Position numbers and translations under genes: made by a program
Assembly: GCA_038496675.1 (NCBI GenBank)
Contig: CM076663.1
Span: forward strand, 19,536,738-19,600,737
DNA: 64,000 bases
Source of the DNA: Rachycentron canadum
Lineage: Eukaryota > Chordata > Actinopteri > Carangiformes > Rachycentridae
Direction of reading: 5' to 3'
The notes under the pieces: model-generated
What the model was told of the DNA's origin: nothing
The model's input: only the letters and a program-made list of their open reading frames with translations
Database searches by the model: none
Shown: positions 14,030-28,000 of the stretch, one piece after another
How positions within the stretch are numbered: the first letter of the stretch is position 1
Layout: each line of letters begins with the position of its first letter

Positions 14030-14346
14030 CTGAGCGCGTGCACCTTGACGCTCCTCCCTGTTGCTGCTGAGAGCGAGCGCGCGAGCGGGCGCGCGGTGGA
14101 GCGCTCGGCTGTCCGCGTTGTGCTCCGCCGTTCAGTCCACTGTGCCGCGGGTCCAGCGTGTCAGCTGTGATGAGCCCGGGTACCGCGTCGCTCCGGACGG
14201 GCTCCCTGACACTCCGCACCTTCTCCTCTTCGGCCCTGCAGAAGATGGTGTCTGGCGGCTAATTCCAACTTCGGACGCCTTGGTGTTTTTTTTCTCTCTC
14301 TCTCTCTCTCCCCCCCCCTCTCGGCGCAGCGCACTGAAATCAGTTG
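14030..14346 (+). promoter_or_regulatory. CpG island with probable non-coding first exon of the PKI gene
   Basis: Sequence from about 14030 to 14345 is strongly CpG-rich (for example gagcgagcgcgcgagcgggc near 14071). It ends in a strong plus-strand splice donor, cagttg|gtgagtg, with exon end at 14346. A pyrimidine tract of (TC)n followed by C8 lies at about 14288-14320. No family-like coding frame crosses it, so I read it as promoter plus 5' UTR exon. The next coding plus-strand gene is the PKI gene at 30578, whose first coding exon needs an upstream leader. The link over 16 kb is inferred. A lone CpG promoter for a lncRNA is the alternative. Confidence 0.5.
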
Positions 14347-17300
14347 GTGAGTGTCCGTCGTTGCGCACATACACTGTCACCTGTTCTGCTCCACAGGTAG
14401 GACATCAGCCTGGCCCTCTGCTGCTGCGCTAACAGCGGCCAGGCTCCAACACAGGCAGCCAGAAGAAGCTGCTGCTTACAACAGAGCATCCAGGGAAGAG
14501 TCAATGAGGCATGCTGGAGCCATTATCCGCACATAAACTGGGGGGGGGGGGGGGACAAAACAAAACAAAAAAAAAAACAACAACAACAAGAGCTTAAACA
14601 ACACATCCTAATGGCAACATCAATCACATGTGGCATCGGCTGCAGGCTCGTTAATATTTAAGTGTTCCATGGCAAATGTCAAATGCAGGCCGACAGTAGG
14701 CTGCAGCCAACTCCAGCAGCCTGTCATCTCCATATGGGCTCACAGCGCTGTGCGTCCGCTCGATGGCAGCTGGATTATCTGCCTTCATTTATTAAAAGGT
14801 GCATAAACCGTGACCTTCAGATGCCTCTCCTGATGTGGTGAACCGGATCGGTCCACAACCAGCATCTGAAATTCGAAATGTTAAAATCTGTGAAAATGTT
14901 TTTTGTTTTTTTTTTCTCTCTCCACACCATTAAAGACCCATAGTACTTTAAAGAATGCAGTTAAGAAGCAGTTGAGTTGGTTCAGTCAGTGTCTGGGGGC
15001 CAAAGCTCCTTCACATGGACTCGGGTCATAGTGAGATCTAATATTTCTTAACACTTAGTATAATCTAATGCTGCTAAATGTATATGTAGCATGTGTTGTA
15101 ACTCCTCTGTGTGCATATCCTGAGGAGAGCTTCTATTCACATCCAGACAGCGCCAGCTCCACATGTGTGCAAAGGCGTGTGTGCAGTCCTTCTTCTTCGG
15201 TGGATGCCAAAAAAAGCACAGAATTTAAATCAGCGTTAGTGTGTCAGTGTGTGGAGAGTTTTTGTCTTCTTGAACGTGCTCTACAGCGGATCATTAACCA
15301 AGTAAGGAGAATGAGGCCTGGGTCTGCAGGGACACCAGCGACTCCTCCCTATTTTTAATATTCGTTTTTTTACCTCCGAGGCCCTTCCTTTAATTTGAAG
15401 ATTTTACCCCATGTTAATTACACGTGGATGAGGTCATGTTTGAAAAATCAGCCTTGTTTCGCGGCCTCAGCGGCGGCTGCTGCTGCTGCTGCTGCTGCTG
15501 CTGTGGTGCTTCTGAGATAATGAGTTAATCTGACAGTGTGTTCAATTCCGGCAGTTTTGATTTAGGATGTTGCTGATGTGTCAAGGTTTGATGTCCTTTC
15601 TGTCACAAAAAAAGCAAAAAACACACACATCACTTCCTGCTATTTGACCAAGGACAAACCAACTACAAACACTATTAGACACATAAATATTCAAGCTTGG
15701 TACTGTTGATGGGATTAACCATTCGTGTTTTACGTCAGTATATAATAATAATATTGTTTATGACTTTAAAGCTTGTAATAGAAGATTTATCTTGGCCACC
15801 TGACACCTGTATTATCGCCTTACATTGTCGTCACGCTGAAAGAGTTTCTCATTCCTCTGGGACACACATAGCAGCGGTAATGTTCATCTCAAGTTGTGTT
15901 TCTGGCCAAGTGAAGAATTTTGGTCCAATATTCAGTTTTCATTTGCTTGTGTTTTGGTCTCCAACAACCCCAGGGGAGAATATGTGACTGTTTAGCTGCT
16001 AAATGCTACACTGTGTGTGCAGTTAGCTGGTTGCTGACTTTATCTGTCTTGTCATTTTGGTGGTGATGGTTAAAGTGGGCTTACGAGGGTTGTTTGAGGC
16101 AGCAGCCTGCTGTAGCTAAAGGTGCAACTGAGAGCGCTGGGGCTCGACCTAATGGCAAATTAAAAAGGAGAAAGACCGAGACAAGCTTTGCAGAGCTGAG
16201 GGGAACTGGGTTGTAATTTTCTGTGGATTTGTCACTTTTCACATTACACATGATGACATGATTTGTTGTTGACAAAATTAAGAGTTAGCGCAACTTTAAG
16301 TTGACCTAGAATTTAATATAAATGTATTATAAGCATGTTTGATAAACAGTGACCCAAATAGCTCTGAGATTAGCAATAAAGTCATAGGATGAAGGTAGTA
16401 AATCTTTCAAATGTGTCTGTGTAAATGTTTTTATGGTGCTGTGGGGGAAGAGCAGTGTTATATTCTTGGCAATGCAGTCATACTTAAACTCTCTTGGTTA
16501 ATATTTAGTCATGGGAAGTGAAGGTACCTCGCTCACGCCGCTGTCGCAGGCAGTCTGCTCTGTTCTGTCATCGCTGGGTGAATCATCTGACATCCTATCA
16601 TCTGTTCTCCTTCCGCACCCTGCTCTTTCTTGGAAAATCAGGCTTCGTGTCACTGTGTGTTAACACAGTTGATGGCAGACAGATGATGACATCGCGCCGC
16701 GTGCCCTCCGCCCACCCATTCTGATTCTGGAGTCCCAGAGGTGCCAGACGTGGCTGGCTGCTCAATCCTTTATCACTAACCTCCTGAACTGCCTAAGTCA
16801 GTCTTATCTTCAGATTTAACAGGGAACAAAGGCTGCGACTATAATCAGTAAACAGGTAACTGCTTTACCTATAAAATCTGTTTAATCTTCAATGGCCTCA
16901 ACAAAACTGAGCAGCTTATCCTCATCCCTTATCAAACACTCTCCGTCATTAGAAAGCCATGACCAATAAACAGGCCTGTTCAAGTACAGTTTGACCAGTG
17001 TGTGTGATGTTTTTGTCTGTTCATTGTGTTGTTATTTCAATACAACTCCCACTTACTACAGTATCAATTCACATAGCTCCCAACCAGATTTGTGCAAAAA
17101 ATGTAGTTGATTGATTCATTAGTGGTCATTGGAAACCTAATCAACAATGTTGCTAATTAGCAACTGCTTCCATAGCGTCCCTGTCAGATAACACAGGTGA
17201 GTGGATGCACCCTAAACAGAAATGGCCGACAAAAATGTCAATTCACTCCGATGATCCGGTTGTAATTAAGATAATTTGAAAAGTATTTCGGTGTATTGCA

Positions 17301-20300
17301 GCTTGGTTTCAATTAGCATTTGAGAAGTTTTACCTCTTTTGTTAAATTAAAATCATGGTTTGTGGAAAACCATGCTTATATACCCCAAAGTAAAGTTGTG
17401 CTAATGTTGCTTTGGGTCTTTGGCATTTTCTGTCTGCTGTAAAATTGCTAATGAAGGAAAGTGGTCCTCACTCGTGAAATGTGTCTCTCTGCAGTGAGAT
17501 GAATGACAGCCAAGAGTCGCCCGTCACAGATTTACCAACCAGCACACAATTCAATTCCCATTGTTTGGAGACCTTGCCACTTTGAAGATGGAAACAGTAA
17601 TTTGCCTTCATTATTCTTCTGTATTGACCAGTGACCTATAAGAGTTTACTCTGAGCCGGGGCTTCTATAAAGCCCGTTGCCCTCTACTGTCACCTATGGC
17701 TGGCTGCCATTTTGTCCAACTACTTTAATCTTTATGCCATTAAAACATGTCAGTCAGTTCTTTCCCATCCTGGGTGTGGGGGATGTATAAGATGACTCTG
17801 TTTTGCAGGGATGTAGAGGATGGAGGATGAAAATAGGAACAGAGGCTGCTAGACTGTCCCGACCTCAACATCTCTGTGCCCATTTTCCCAGCAGCCCAGT
17901 GCGGCGAGAGCCAAGAGGGTGGCAGCGTAACCCAATAGACTTCCCCCAGCATGCCTACGCCAGGCTGTACGGGGAAGGGACTGTGGTTCGTCAATGTCAT
18001 CTCTCCTGCCACCAGCCTCTCCATACTGATTAGATGGGAAGGGGACAGTAGGTGAGATGGGAGGCTTCTTCTGTGGAGACAAAGGGTTTATTGTAATTCC
18101 CAAGGCATCCATTCAGTCCACAGATCAGTGACCTTTTTCACTGTATCAGGCAACACAATGGAATCAGCTGCTTCCTTTTACCCCATAATTAACGCGTGGA
18201 ATTCTGTCTGCCCTAGAAACGGGCACGGCATCTCAAAACGGTCAGTCAGACCATCCACCATCTGAAGAGTTCATTCTGCTGATTGGCCAATGGAGTGGCT
18301 GTGAGAGGACGAGAGGTGGAACCGCTGTTGGAATTGCATTTGAATGGGTGCCACCAAGCGTGGTTTCCACTGAAGAAGCCTCTCTATAGGCTGCACCTAA
18401 CAACTTAACACATTTGTGTTAAACTGTTTTGGTTTTATTGGACTTTTATTGGAATGAATCAGTTTGAAGGAAAAACAACAATTTAATGTGTCTGCTGTGA
18501 ATAGGCAGCTTCACAAGATGGCAAGAGGTGAAATGTTGTGTTTTTGAGTTTGTTCCACTGTCACAAAAGACCAAAAAAAATCAAATACAGCTTTAAAGGG
18601 CCATGATAGGTATAGTAAACTAATAATTTATTAAGTGACAGACAGAAAAATAAACTGCAACAATTTGTGATCAATCAATTTATAATGCAAAAATGCAAAA
18701 TATCCTGGTTCCAGCTTTTTGTTGTCCTACGTGACAATAAACCATATATCTGTAGTCTTGTGTTCGTCAGACAAAACAAACAATTCAATACCAGTTTTTT
18801 GATTTGGAAATTTGATTTTCCACTATTTTTTTGCATCTTTTAGACCAAATGATTCATTAGTTGACTCATAACAATCAAGAGAACTGAAGATGGGATGTTG
18901 GTGAATTTAATTGTGCGACATTTGCTCTTGTAAACAGTTTGAATTTCATGCTTCAGTTTTGATTAATAGAAAAAGAGATTGCACGTGACATTTTTGGGCA
19001 GCATCCCATCACTTTTCCATGGAGCCAGTTGAGGTGGATATTGCATCTGATCAGAGGCCTGGATACCTTCCTGGTGAAGGTATTCTTAGCACGTCCAACT
19101 GTGAAACAAACTAAGGTGGGATTTCCCACAAAGAGCTGAGGGAATTGTCAAGGAAATGGATGCCACTGCTTGTCTGCTGAGTTTGGACTTGGAAAATATC
19201 AGGATGATAGATCAGTGGAAATCCCAGGGTTTCTACTGGTGCAGATGAAATCCTCGTCTGTGGCAGCTCCTCTTTTATCCCTGTTGCTGAGCCCAGCTTT
19301 AATCACAATCACAGACACAAACACAAGAGCTTGACACTTCTGTTGATGCAGGGTGGCAGTGTGTGTGTTGGCTTTGCAGATTTTTTTTGATTTTTTTTTG
19401 TTTGTGTGTATATTTCAGCTGATGCCTCATTTGCCAGGGTTGTTGTCAGAGAGTGCCAGAGGCCCATGGGTGGTAGCCAGCGTGCAGGAGCAGCACGTGC
19501 AGCCGCAACCACCCTGGCCGCATCGCTGTTGACACGATGGTCTAGTTCGGAGAGCGCCTGGGGTGGAGGACGGCCTTGGATACACTCTTCAAAACAACGG
19601 GCTTTGTGTTGAAATATTGATGTGACGGCAGCACACACTGTCCTCCTGGTGTCACACATGTATTGAACATGTGTGACGCATAAAGTAGATTTATTCTTCT
19701 GACCTTACTGCTGCTGCTAGTGTGCAACTGATATATGGCCTCTGATGGCTGATTTAAGCTTTTCTCAGTTTTTATCTAAACATCTTCAACAACTTTGGTT
19801 TGGCCTCCGGGTCAAGCTCTTTGAAGATGTCTCTTCGGGATCAGGTGAAACCTGGTGCGTGTTTTTCATTTTTTAGACCAAATGATTGTCAGATAAAGTG
19901 ATGATGAAAATAGGTGTTACCTGGCTGTTAAAGCGAAATACTTTTTCTGGTGCTGAGTGAAAGGTGTTTGTTACACTGAATAATACAAACTGTGAAGTAC
20001 CCAAAACCTCACAATGACTTTCTGGTCACTTTGTTAATCTCATTCTACGGTGACTAAATACTTATATATATATATAAATCAACAACAACAACAACAAAAA
20101 AAAGGTTTAATTCTATATCTCAGAGTAATGTAGAGGTATTTAAAGTAAAGTCAGACACTGCATCAAAGGCACTATTAAAATTATGCTGTAATAGCAATGA
20201 GCTGTAAATTAGTATTTGGATACTAGAGGTGACTTAAGGGAGCTATTTTTAAGTTTTCTACATCGCCAACATTAGCATTAGCAGCTACTCACTGACCAGC

Positions 20301-22937
20301 TCAGGAGAAACTATCCAAATTCACCATCAACTCCTTGACTTGCTGTGTCCAGAGATGGAAAACAACCCCCTTGTTTTGCTGCAATTTCTATCACATCTCT
20401 TCATTTACTGAATTCAGCATGGTAACCAGCTAGCGCCGGCCGAGTCAGGCCATCTCAACACTGTCCAATATGAGTCACTGTATCATCCAGGCTGCCCTGT
20501 GTGGAAGTTAGCATGCTAACCAGCTAACTTCTTGCTGTCTGATACCGAGTCACCGTAGCGTCCAATCTGCCCTAGAGTAGTCCTGCCCACAGGACATGTT
20601 ATAACCTCATATTGTAAGCACAAAGATGGCTGATAGGTAATTAAACAGCTATTATGACTAATACTGGCTTAGTAGCTGTAGCAACACTTTAAACTTTCTT
20701 TAATAACATGATTATTCAGAGATCTTTCTCTTCTCTTTTTTCTCCATGATTTACAAGCAGATTTATGAATGTTTCTCAACAGTGGACATCAGAATTAATA
20801 ATACCACCTCACGCAGTATATTTGCAGTACTCCAACTGTCCCGCGCCCCCTGGGGAGGCCATCCCTGCAGTTTGAACACATCTCAAGTAATGTATCTAAA
20901 AAATGATCAGTTCTGTGTCTGCACCTGAACTTGTATCAAATACTCTTTTAAGCTCAAGACTGAAACTTTTGTGAACTGAACATTAATACTTTCAAGATTT
21001 TTAAATGAAAAATATTTACAATGAGTATTAATTGTTTCAACCAGAAATTAATTACTTATTAGTATAGAAAGCATTTTTATAGGATACTAATATTGTATGA
21101 AGACTCCTAACAATAATAATTAGCTCATCTCAAAGTAGTCAAGTTGATTGTTAGTTGGTCAGAGGCAGATGCAATGTTCTCAAACTTGACGCAGCAAAAG
21201 TAGAGATATCCTTTTGAGTTTTAGTTCCTGATAAGCTTCAATGGTGGATCCCTCTCCTCCCATGATGCAACTCAATTGTGTCACGTTGTTACAGCCTCCC
21301 TGTCTGGTCAGACATACTCAGCAAACACCACGCTCCAAACCTTAAGGAAGGCTTTCAGTTAGAAACGTGTTGTCTCCAAGCCCGAGGCCTGACATTTTAT
21401 GTGATTTAAGTAAGCTCAAGGAAGACATTACACAACTGTTTTCATCGGTTGAGTAGTGCGTCTATTGACAAGCAATCTGGTATTTAAGTGTAACATCTGT
21501 AGTTTCCCTGTAAAGAACTGTAGTCAAAGTAAAGCCAAGTAGACAAAGATGGGAGACAAAGGCCACCAATCCAATTAGCCACGAAATCTAATTAGAGTCG
21601 GAGTGGAGCTACATCAATGGCAACACTGGTATCATGCAGGCCACCACCAGGCAAAAATAGGACATCCGTGGCAGGACGATGTGATTTTGCCCTTTCTAAT
21701 GGAGCAAAGTGGAGGACCCTTGTGCACGGTCAGGATTAGTAAATAATCAGTGCTGAATCAGAACATGATGTGTGAAAGTCGTACATGCCCCAAAACCGTC
21801 TGCTCTTGCTTGACATGTTCTGTGCTTCAGACCATCCCCGAGGCCTCTGCCAGCGCTGCCTGCCAGCCGTTCTTTACAGCTCTCTGTCAAGTGTGCTAAT
21901 TGTTGTAAATAGCTGGGTGCTCTGTTGTTGTGATTGACCCTTATGAAAAGCCGCGCAATCTGTCTCATATTTGGCAACGCGAAGGCCGCTCTGTCGGCCT
22001 AATTTCGTATAATGGCTTGTTGTTGTTATTGCACATTAAATGCAGTTAATTACAGAGTGGGCGGTTTGTTTTTAGATGCTATTTGAAGGACTGTAACAGG
22101 AGGTGCTCTTTGGACCTATGTACCAGTAAACAATATAGCAGAATGGTATCAGTGAGTGCTTGTAACCTTTTAGTGTTGTTGAAACTGCAGCTGAAATCCA
22201 ATGACAATGCAAGTATTCAGCAGATTGAGACTTAGTGAACTGTGATATTGATATTTTGTCATATTGATCATTTTCATGCAAATAAAAGACAAAAACCGAT
22301 GCTCGCTAAACCTGCTATTCCAGTCAGACTTTCCAATTTAGCATTTTATAGTTTACAGTGAACTTTTTCAAAATTTCACACACACAAAAAAAAAGGCATC
22401 CATCAATCTTGCTATAACAGCTGTAGCCAGTTAGCTAACTTTCTCCTGGGCAAAAAGCTATATCAAGATATTGACATCAGAAAGAGCAATTGTCTTGTAT
22501 TGCAGAGCTAGTAGTAGTAGTAGTTTAGTAGTAGTTTGTTAGTAGTTGGGCAAAAAAGAAGTTTCAGATTTCGCTGAAGTTGCTGATCGCTGATAATGAT
22601 GTTCACATATGATGCGTTCCTTTGCTTTGGAAGCAACACTAGTACTACCAAGTTAGTTTGCTTGGTATGCTAATCCATTCCTTACACTTTATCTCTTTGA
22701 AAATAATCCGGTTGACCGGAGTACCATTGACAGAGCTTTAATGAAGAAATGCTAATCTTGAAAGACCTGCCGTGCCTAGTTTACAGCTGGATTTTGCTGC
22801 TTGGAGGAGGTGTTTAGATAACAATCAATTGAATGATTCCCCGAGAATATAATTATTAATCATAAGCATAAATAATTAATCATTTTGTCGGAAATCCTCT
22901 AAAACTGAGTTTAGACTACTACAAGACACACCAGGCG
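14347..22937 (+). other. Probable PKI intron 1, 5' part
   Basis: No coding exon was recognised. Contents include a G15 run at 14540-14554, a (CTG)9 triplet repeat at 15477-15503, a TA-rich patch near 20060-20075 and a diverged tandem duplication near 20420-20580, where each unit begins with a form of taaccagcta and includes gagtca and a variant of gtccaatatg. The rest looks unique and AT-rich. Confidence 0.4.
15477..15503. repeat. (CTG)9 triplet microsatellite
   Basis: Nine uninterrupted CTG units follow CGGCGG. It lies outside any coding exon I can support, about 1.1 kb past the CpG-island donor. Confidence 0.9.
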
Positions 22938-22955
22938 GTGTGTGTGTGTGTGTGT
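22938..22955. repeat. (GT)9 microsatellite
   Basis: Nine uninterrupted GT units in the presumed PKI intron. Confidence 0.9.
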
Positions 22956-25016
22956 TTACCAACAAAGTAAAAGCCCACACTGCTGGGCTTTTGTCTGCAA
23001 GTACTGGCTTCTGAGACATGAAAGCAGGCCGCCATGGTGAGAGGAAGATCGGCGCGGATCAGCGGAGAAGACGGGAGAGATCCGCCTGGTATGTTTGTGA
23101 GAGCTGAAGGGAGGCTGTGATCACACTGTCTCATTGGATCAGTCTCACCTCTCTGCTTCTCTCTCCACTCCAAGTGCTTAGGAAGACTTCTTTTTTTCAA
23201 AATCAGCTGCTGATATCAGAGCCTTCTAGCTTTTGTGCATATGCTTAACCTTCTGTGCACCTGTTAGTGTGAGGATGATGAGTGAAGTCTTGTTCCCTTG
23301 CTCACACTCCTTACTCACTTGTTAAATTTTTCATAGAACTTGATAGTTTTGCACTGAATTCATCTCATCCTGGCTCGTCACATGCATTTTCTTTTTCGTA
23401 CTGAATCAATTTGTGTTGTTGTTTTTTATTATACCTTCCTGCATGCCACATTTTCAAGTTTTATTGTTCCTGTATTATTTCCATGGTTTACCTGCTGAAA
23501 CAATCCACCACTTAATGTTAACATCAAATCCGATGTTAACAAAATGAGACATCTCCATGAGCAGAAAAAAAGGAGCCAATACCAAAGCAGCATAAAGATA
23601 GTCCTTTGCCTCCCCTCCTCCACTATATAGCTGCCTTTATAACAATGGTGCAGTTTCCATGGCAGCTAGAGTCATGTTAAGCTTTAGGATAACAGTGAAA
23701 AAAGTGGGGAGAAGGACAGGGAATAATCACAGGGTTTGAGGAACTAAAAATAGCAAGGGACTTAATCCCAGGCATTATTTATTCATCTGAAACTTATCGT
23801 GTCTGCACCAGCTGTGTAAACATAATTTCTGCAGTTCCTTGTCGGGTGGGAAGGCAGTTTTCTGACCTAAACCCCCACAGTCTTAATGACTGACTAATAC
23901 CATGACTATAGAGCGAGAGAGAGGAGGGTACAGTCGGATCTAAAAGACAACACACTTTGGATGGACGTAAATGATTTGGATTTGCTGTGGCGAGACTGTC
24001 TGCTGAGGGAAAGCAACCTATCATTCATTCCTTCCTACAGCGCAACACGGAAACAAGCACAAAAAAACATCCACTCTCAAAATCCTGTCACAAATCAGTT
24101 GAATTCATGTTTTCTATGCACTGATTTGTAATGTGCAGACTGTAGTGGAGCTGTAGTCTGTGCAGTGATTGTGACTGCTTCTCCGCCGGTCACACTGCAA
24201 GTGTTAGACTGATGAGAAGAGGAATAGAGGTCAGCCTCAGGCAGCAGGCAGGGCCAGGCTGCTTGGCTTGGGGAACTAATATCTATCATTGTCTCCTGTT
24301 CGGAGAGAAGAAAGCTTTGATGGATGTGGCTTTGTAAAGGCCACTGCCAGTGCTGATATTTTTGTACTGAAACTGCCAGTAGCTTATATTTGTAACATTT
24401 TATATATACACATATAAACAGTTTTTATAACTGTGGCACTCAAACTTAAAGGTCTGTATTTTCAGATATTCTCCAACAAATTTAGTGGAGAGAAATATCC
24501 AATTTCAAGCACATTATAGAGACAGAGTTCATTCTGTAGATTTCCGATTAATTCCTATTGTGACCTGTAGAGTTGGTGCACGGTAGAGCCAGACTGATAA
24601 ATCACCAAATATTAGCTTATGGCAGCTATATCACAATATTCGTCTATATCAGTGAGTTAGTAACAAGAAATTGGGACAGGTTTGTATTATTTGTGGTGTT
24701 GCCACACCTTAAAGTCTGAATAAATATCTGAACCGTGCCTCAGGTTTTTGTGACCTTGCAAACATTTGATCAGGTTAGTTTCAGTTTCAGTTTCAAACTG
24801 CACTTTTGCAAGCGCATTAAAGAACCTGTTGCCATCACCTGCGTCTCTATACATTGGGTCATAGACATATGTGTCTGACGTCAGCAAATCCCCTCTGTTT
24901 TTCATGTTGACTTTTCATTTAGTCATCAAACCAAATTACAATTAAATGTTTAATCTCCTCTCTCCACGTGACACTGTGGCTAATTTATTCTGTTCTTCTT
25001 CTGTTTATTCTTTATT
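22956..25016 (+). other. Probable PKI intron 1, middle part
   Basis: No exon, RNA gene or complete transposon was recognised. Around 24580-24660 the wording (agccagactgataaatcacc and gcttatggcagctatatcac) resembles a degenerate dispersed fish repeat, but I cannot set borders. Confidence 0.35.
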
Positions 25017-25086
25017 TTATATATATACGTATGTGTATATACATACATACACACACACACACACATATATGTATGTATGTATACAG
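25017..25086. repeat. Alternating purine-pyrimidine tract with inverted arms
   Basis: About 70 bases of nearly pure alternating TA, TG and CA. The left arm tacatacatac (about 25039-25049) and the right arm gtatgtatgta (about 25070-25080) are exact reverse complements around a short (AC)n core. Such tracts can adopt Z-DNA or cruciform shapes. Confidence 0.75.
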
Positions 25087-28000
25087 CGAATATACATAAA
25101 ATCCAACATATACCAAGTTTAGAAGCTTAGCTTAGAATAGAATATATATTTTAAGTTTTCATCATGCTTTATTCGAGGACATTTGCATTTTGCTTCTTAT
25201 TAGTTGTAAATCATACAGATATCTTCTAGGAAACTTTCTTAGAAATTACACAAAAATTTTCAGAAATCCGTAGAACAGAGCATTTTCAAACCACTAAACC
25301 TAATAAATTTTTTTTTTTTTTTTGCACAAAATTTTTATAAATAATATAATATATTATACTCAAGGTTCACTCACTAGTTTTTTACATTTTCATATTGCAT
25401 GGCATTTAGCCAGTGGAACCTATTGTGTGTGTGTATGTAAGTGTCAAATAATTTAGGTACAGAATTGTGTTCTGCAGGTGTGACTTCAAATTGCTCATTT
25501 GCTGTTTATTGAAATTTTAATGAATAAAATGTGCATATCATAAAATTATATATACGTATATAATTTATTATACATATTATTTCACACATTTTCAATCCAG
25601 CTAAAGGAAGGAGTCACTTATATTTTCAAGTCACTGAGAGTTCAGCTTTGTAAAAATGTCCTTTTTGAGAACCAAACATGAGAGTTTTCCCGACCCATTT
25701 AGAGAGTGGGTTTCCCAGCGCCTTATTCTTGTTTATCGCTTAACACAACACTGTTTGCATCCACTCAAGTAGATGAGATGAAGGAAACGTGTCACTTTTA
25801 TGCTGACATGACATTTTAAAACATCTTTGTTGGTGCAGTTCTTTTACAGCAGGGGACGATTAAAAGATTCTTTTATGCAACTGAACCATACACATCAAAA
25901 ATGTCAGCTATGGTTTTGATATTGTTCACAATTACTGAGGTAAGATTTTCAAGCCTGAAACTAGTGAGCTGACCATTATGTTCAGTCAAAGTACTCTTAT
26001 AAAAATACTTTTTGTATTTTGTTCAAATCATTTCACAAAGCTAAATGTTAAAGTAATATTTTATGTCAATAATATATTAAAGGTGTTTTGTCATTTGCGA
26101 GGGGAAATTAATTCCCCGTTTCTTGAATGGAGTTTGGTTTTGTGATTTTTGAACATGTTTGCGTTGGTTACCAAGCTTCTAGTATTTCTTCTGTAGTTTG
26201 CTTCCTTTCTCTTGCTCTGTCCGTGGTGCTGAAAGCCTCCATTCACCGTCAGTGAAAATGTCTATTGATACAAGCTTTCTTACTTGGAGTCCTTGGACTA
26301 GTATTTCTGTTCAGAATAGCTGGCGCTTTCTGGAGAAGCCAGCGAGGCTTCTTCTGAAAAGAGCTGCTCTCAGTGGTGGTTGAAAGCACTGTGAGGTCTG
26401 ATCGCAGACAACACCCTGCTCTGCTGTGGTCAGAATTACTCTTCCTGAGAGTGATAGGCTGTTTGAGCTTAGCTGTGCAACATGCCTGCTTTGTTAATTA
26501 ACACATTAAAGAAGACAAGGGTGAAAGGGCTTTTTCCATGCACACATGTCCAACTGGAAAGATATCAGAGGATAATTTTAGCTGTGTGATCTTTTACACA
26601 GTGGCACTGCAAGGCAAAGGATGCTTCAAGTACATGGAGTGTAATTTGTTGCTAAATTACAGAGGTCACTGTGTTTAGAAATAGCCCAGGTAGCAATTTG
26701 CAGCATTAATGAGCTCTTATTTAATTGCAGCGCTGCCACGTGTTTGCAGTTTGAAAGAAAACAGAAGGATTAGACAGCCTTTTTATACTCTGCTCTTTTT
26801 TTGTCTGCATCTTCGCACCCTCTCTGGAGACAACCCTTGACCTGTGAGAGTTCTTCCATCAAAAGGCTTTTATAACTCCACCTTGTTGCGCAACATACCT
26901 GCGGCTTGTTCTGTGTCTGACTAAGATGCTGCGGACATCATCGTATCTAGGTCAATTTTCTTGACAAGATAATCCCATCAACTGTTGTTGGATTAACAGC
27001 TAAAATAAACCTGTTCAGATGATGGGTCACTGCCTGTTTCAATGTTTAATCCGAGGGCTTAATGAAAGTTACCAAGCAGATATCCTAATTAGGGCTGGAC
27101 TATTGGTGGGTTTCCAAGGCTGCTATTGACACTGATATTTCTGGACTCAATCCACTGGAAGCTGATGTTTTACAATGATTACTATTTACTAAAAATTACA
27201 GACGGGAAAAACCCCTAAATTACATTTTCATCATCACTCGATAGAGAAACAAAGCTCACAACATATGTAGGGAGGGAAATAGCCTCTTAAGGTGGACTGA
27301 GGCAGATTTTACAGACAAAGGAGGAAAATCCTCCCACATCACACGGGAAGCTGTCACAAGTTGGTATTAAATAAAAGGTCAACACAGACCTGACATCACA
27401 GCAAGTCAATATATCAGACAAAGCCTTGTTTCAGTTTTAATTATCCAGATTAGCCGTCAAATCCCAGCTTTTCATTGATGATCAGCTGTCAAGCCTGAAG
27501 CAGCAAGAAGAGACAAGCTATTGTCGGACTTTGAGAACAGTGGCCTCAAAACCAGGACAAAGAGCAGCTTTGACATGTGGGGCCTGAGAGGGAAAACAAT
27601 GTTCTGGATTCCCTGGACGCCTACAGGACAATCCTACTAATATAATACTGCAACCACAGACCAGTTCAGTACAGAGACCTGAGACTGGAGTGATTGTTGA
27701 TAACCCTGAGCACAGCGAGGCCATGTCCTGAGTATTTTTATTTGAGTTTTGGGGTGTGAAGCAGCACAAGAGGCGTTTATACCGTTCGATAGAAGATAAT
27801 GACAGATTTGTGCTGTTGCTGTTTTTAATTCAAAACCACCTTTTTAAAGTGGAAAAAAAATGATCTATAATCACGTGCTTCAACAGAAAATACAGGCTGC
27901 TTCTCCAGCAAGGGGCGTTCTCCGAACAAACTGACTCACTGTTGCTAAGCTAATGTTCTCTTTACTGACCAAACAAATTCATCTTGGATTTGTTGGCATG

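Noticed and set aside
14061..14432. 123-codon open frame in the CpG island, and the overlapping minus-strand 137-codon frame (13806-14219)
   Set aside because: GC-rich sequence lacks stop codons by composition. The plus frame crosses a strong splice donor, and neither resembles a protein family.
15144..15160. RE1/REST-like half site (gacagcgccagc)
   Set aside because: Only one half of the bipartite motif is present.
20420..20580. Possible paired exons from a local duplication
   Set aside because: The two roughly 90-base units are diverged, carry stops in all frames and resemble dispersed repeat sequence.
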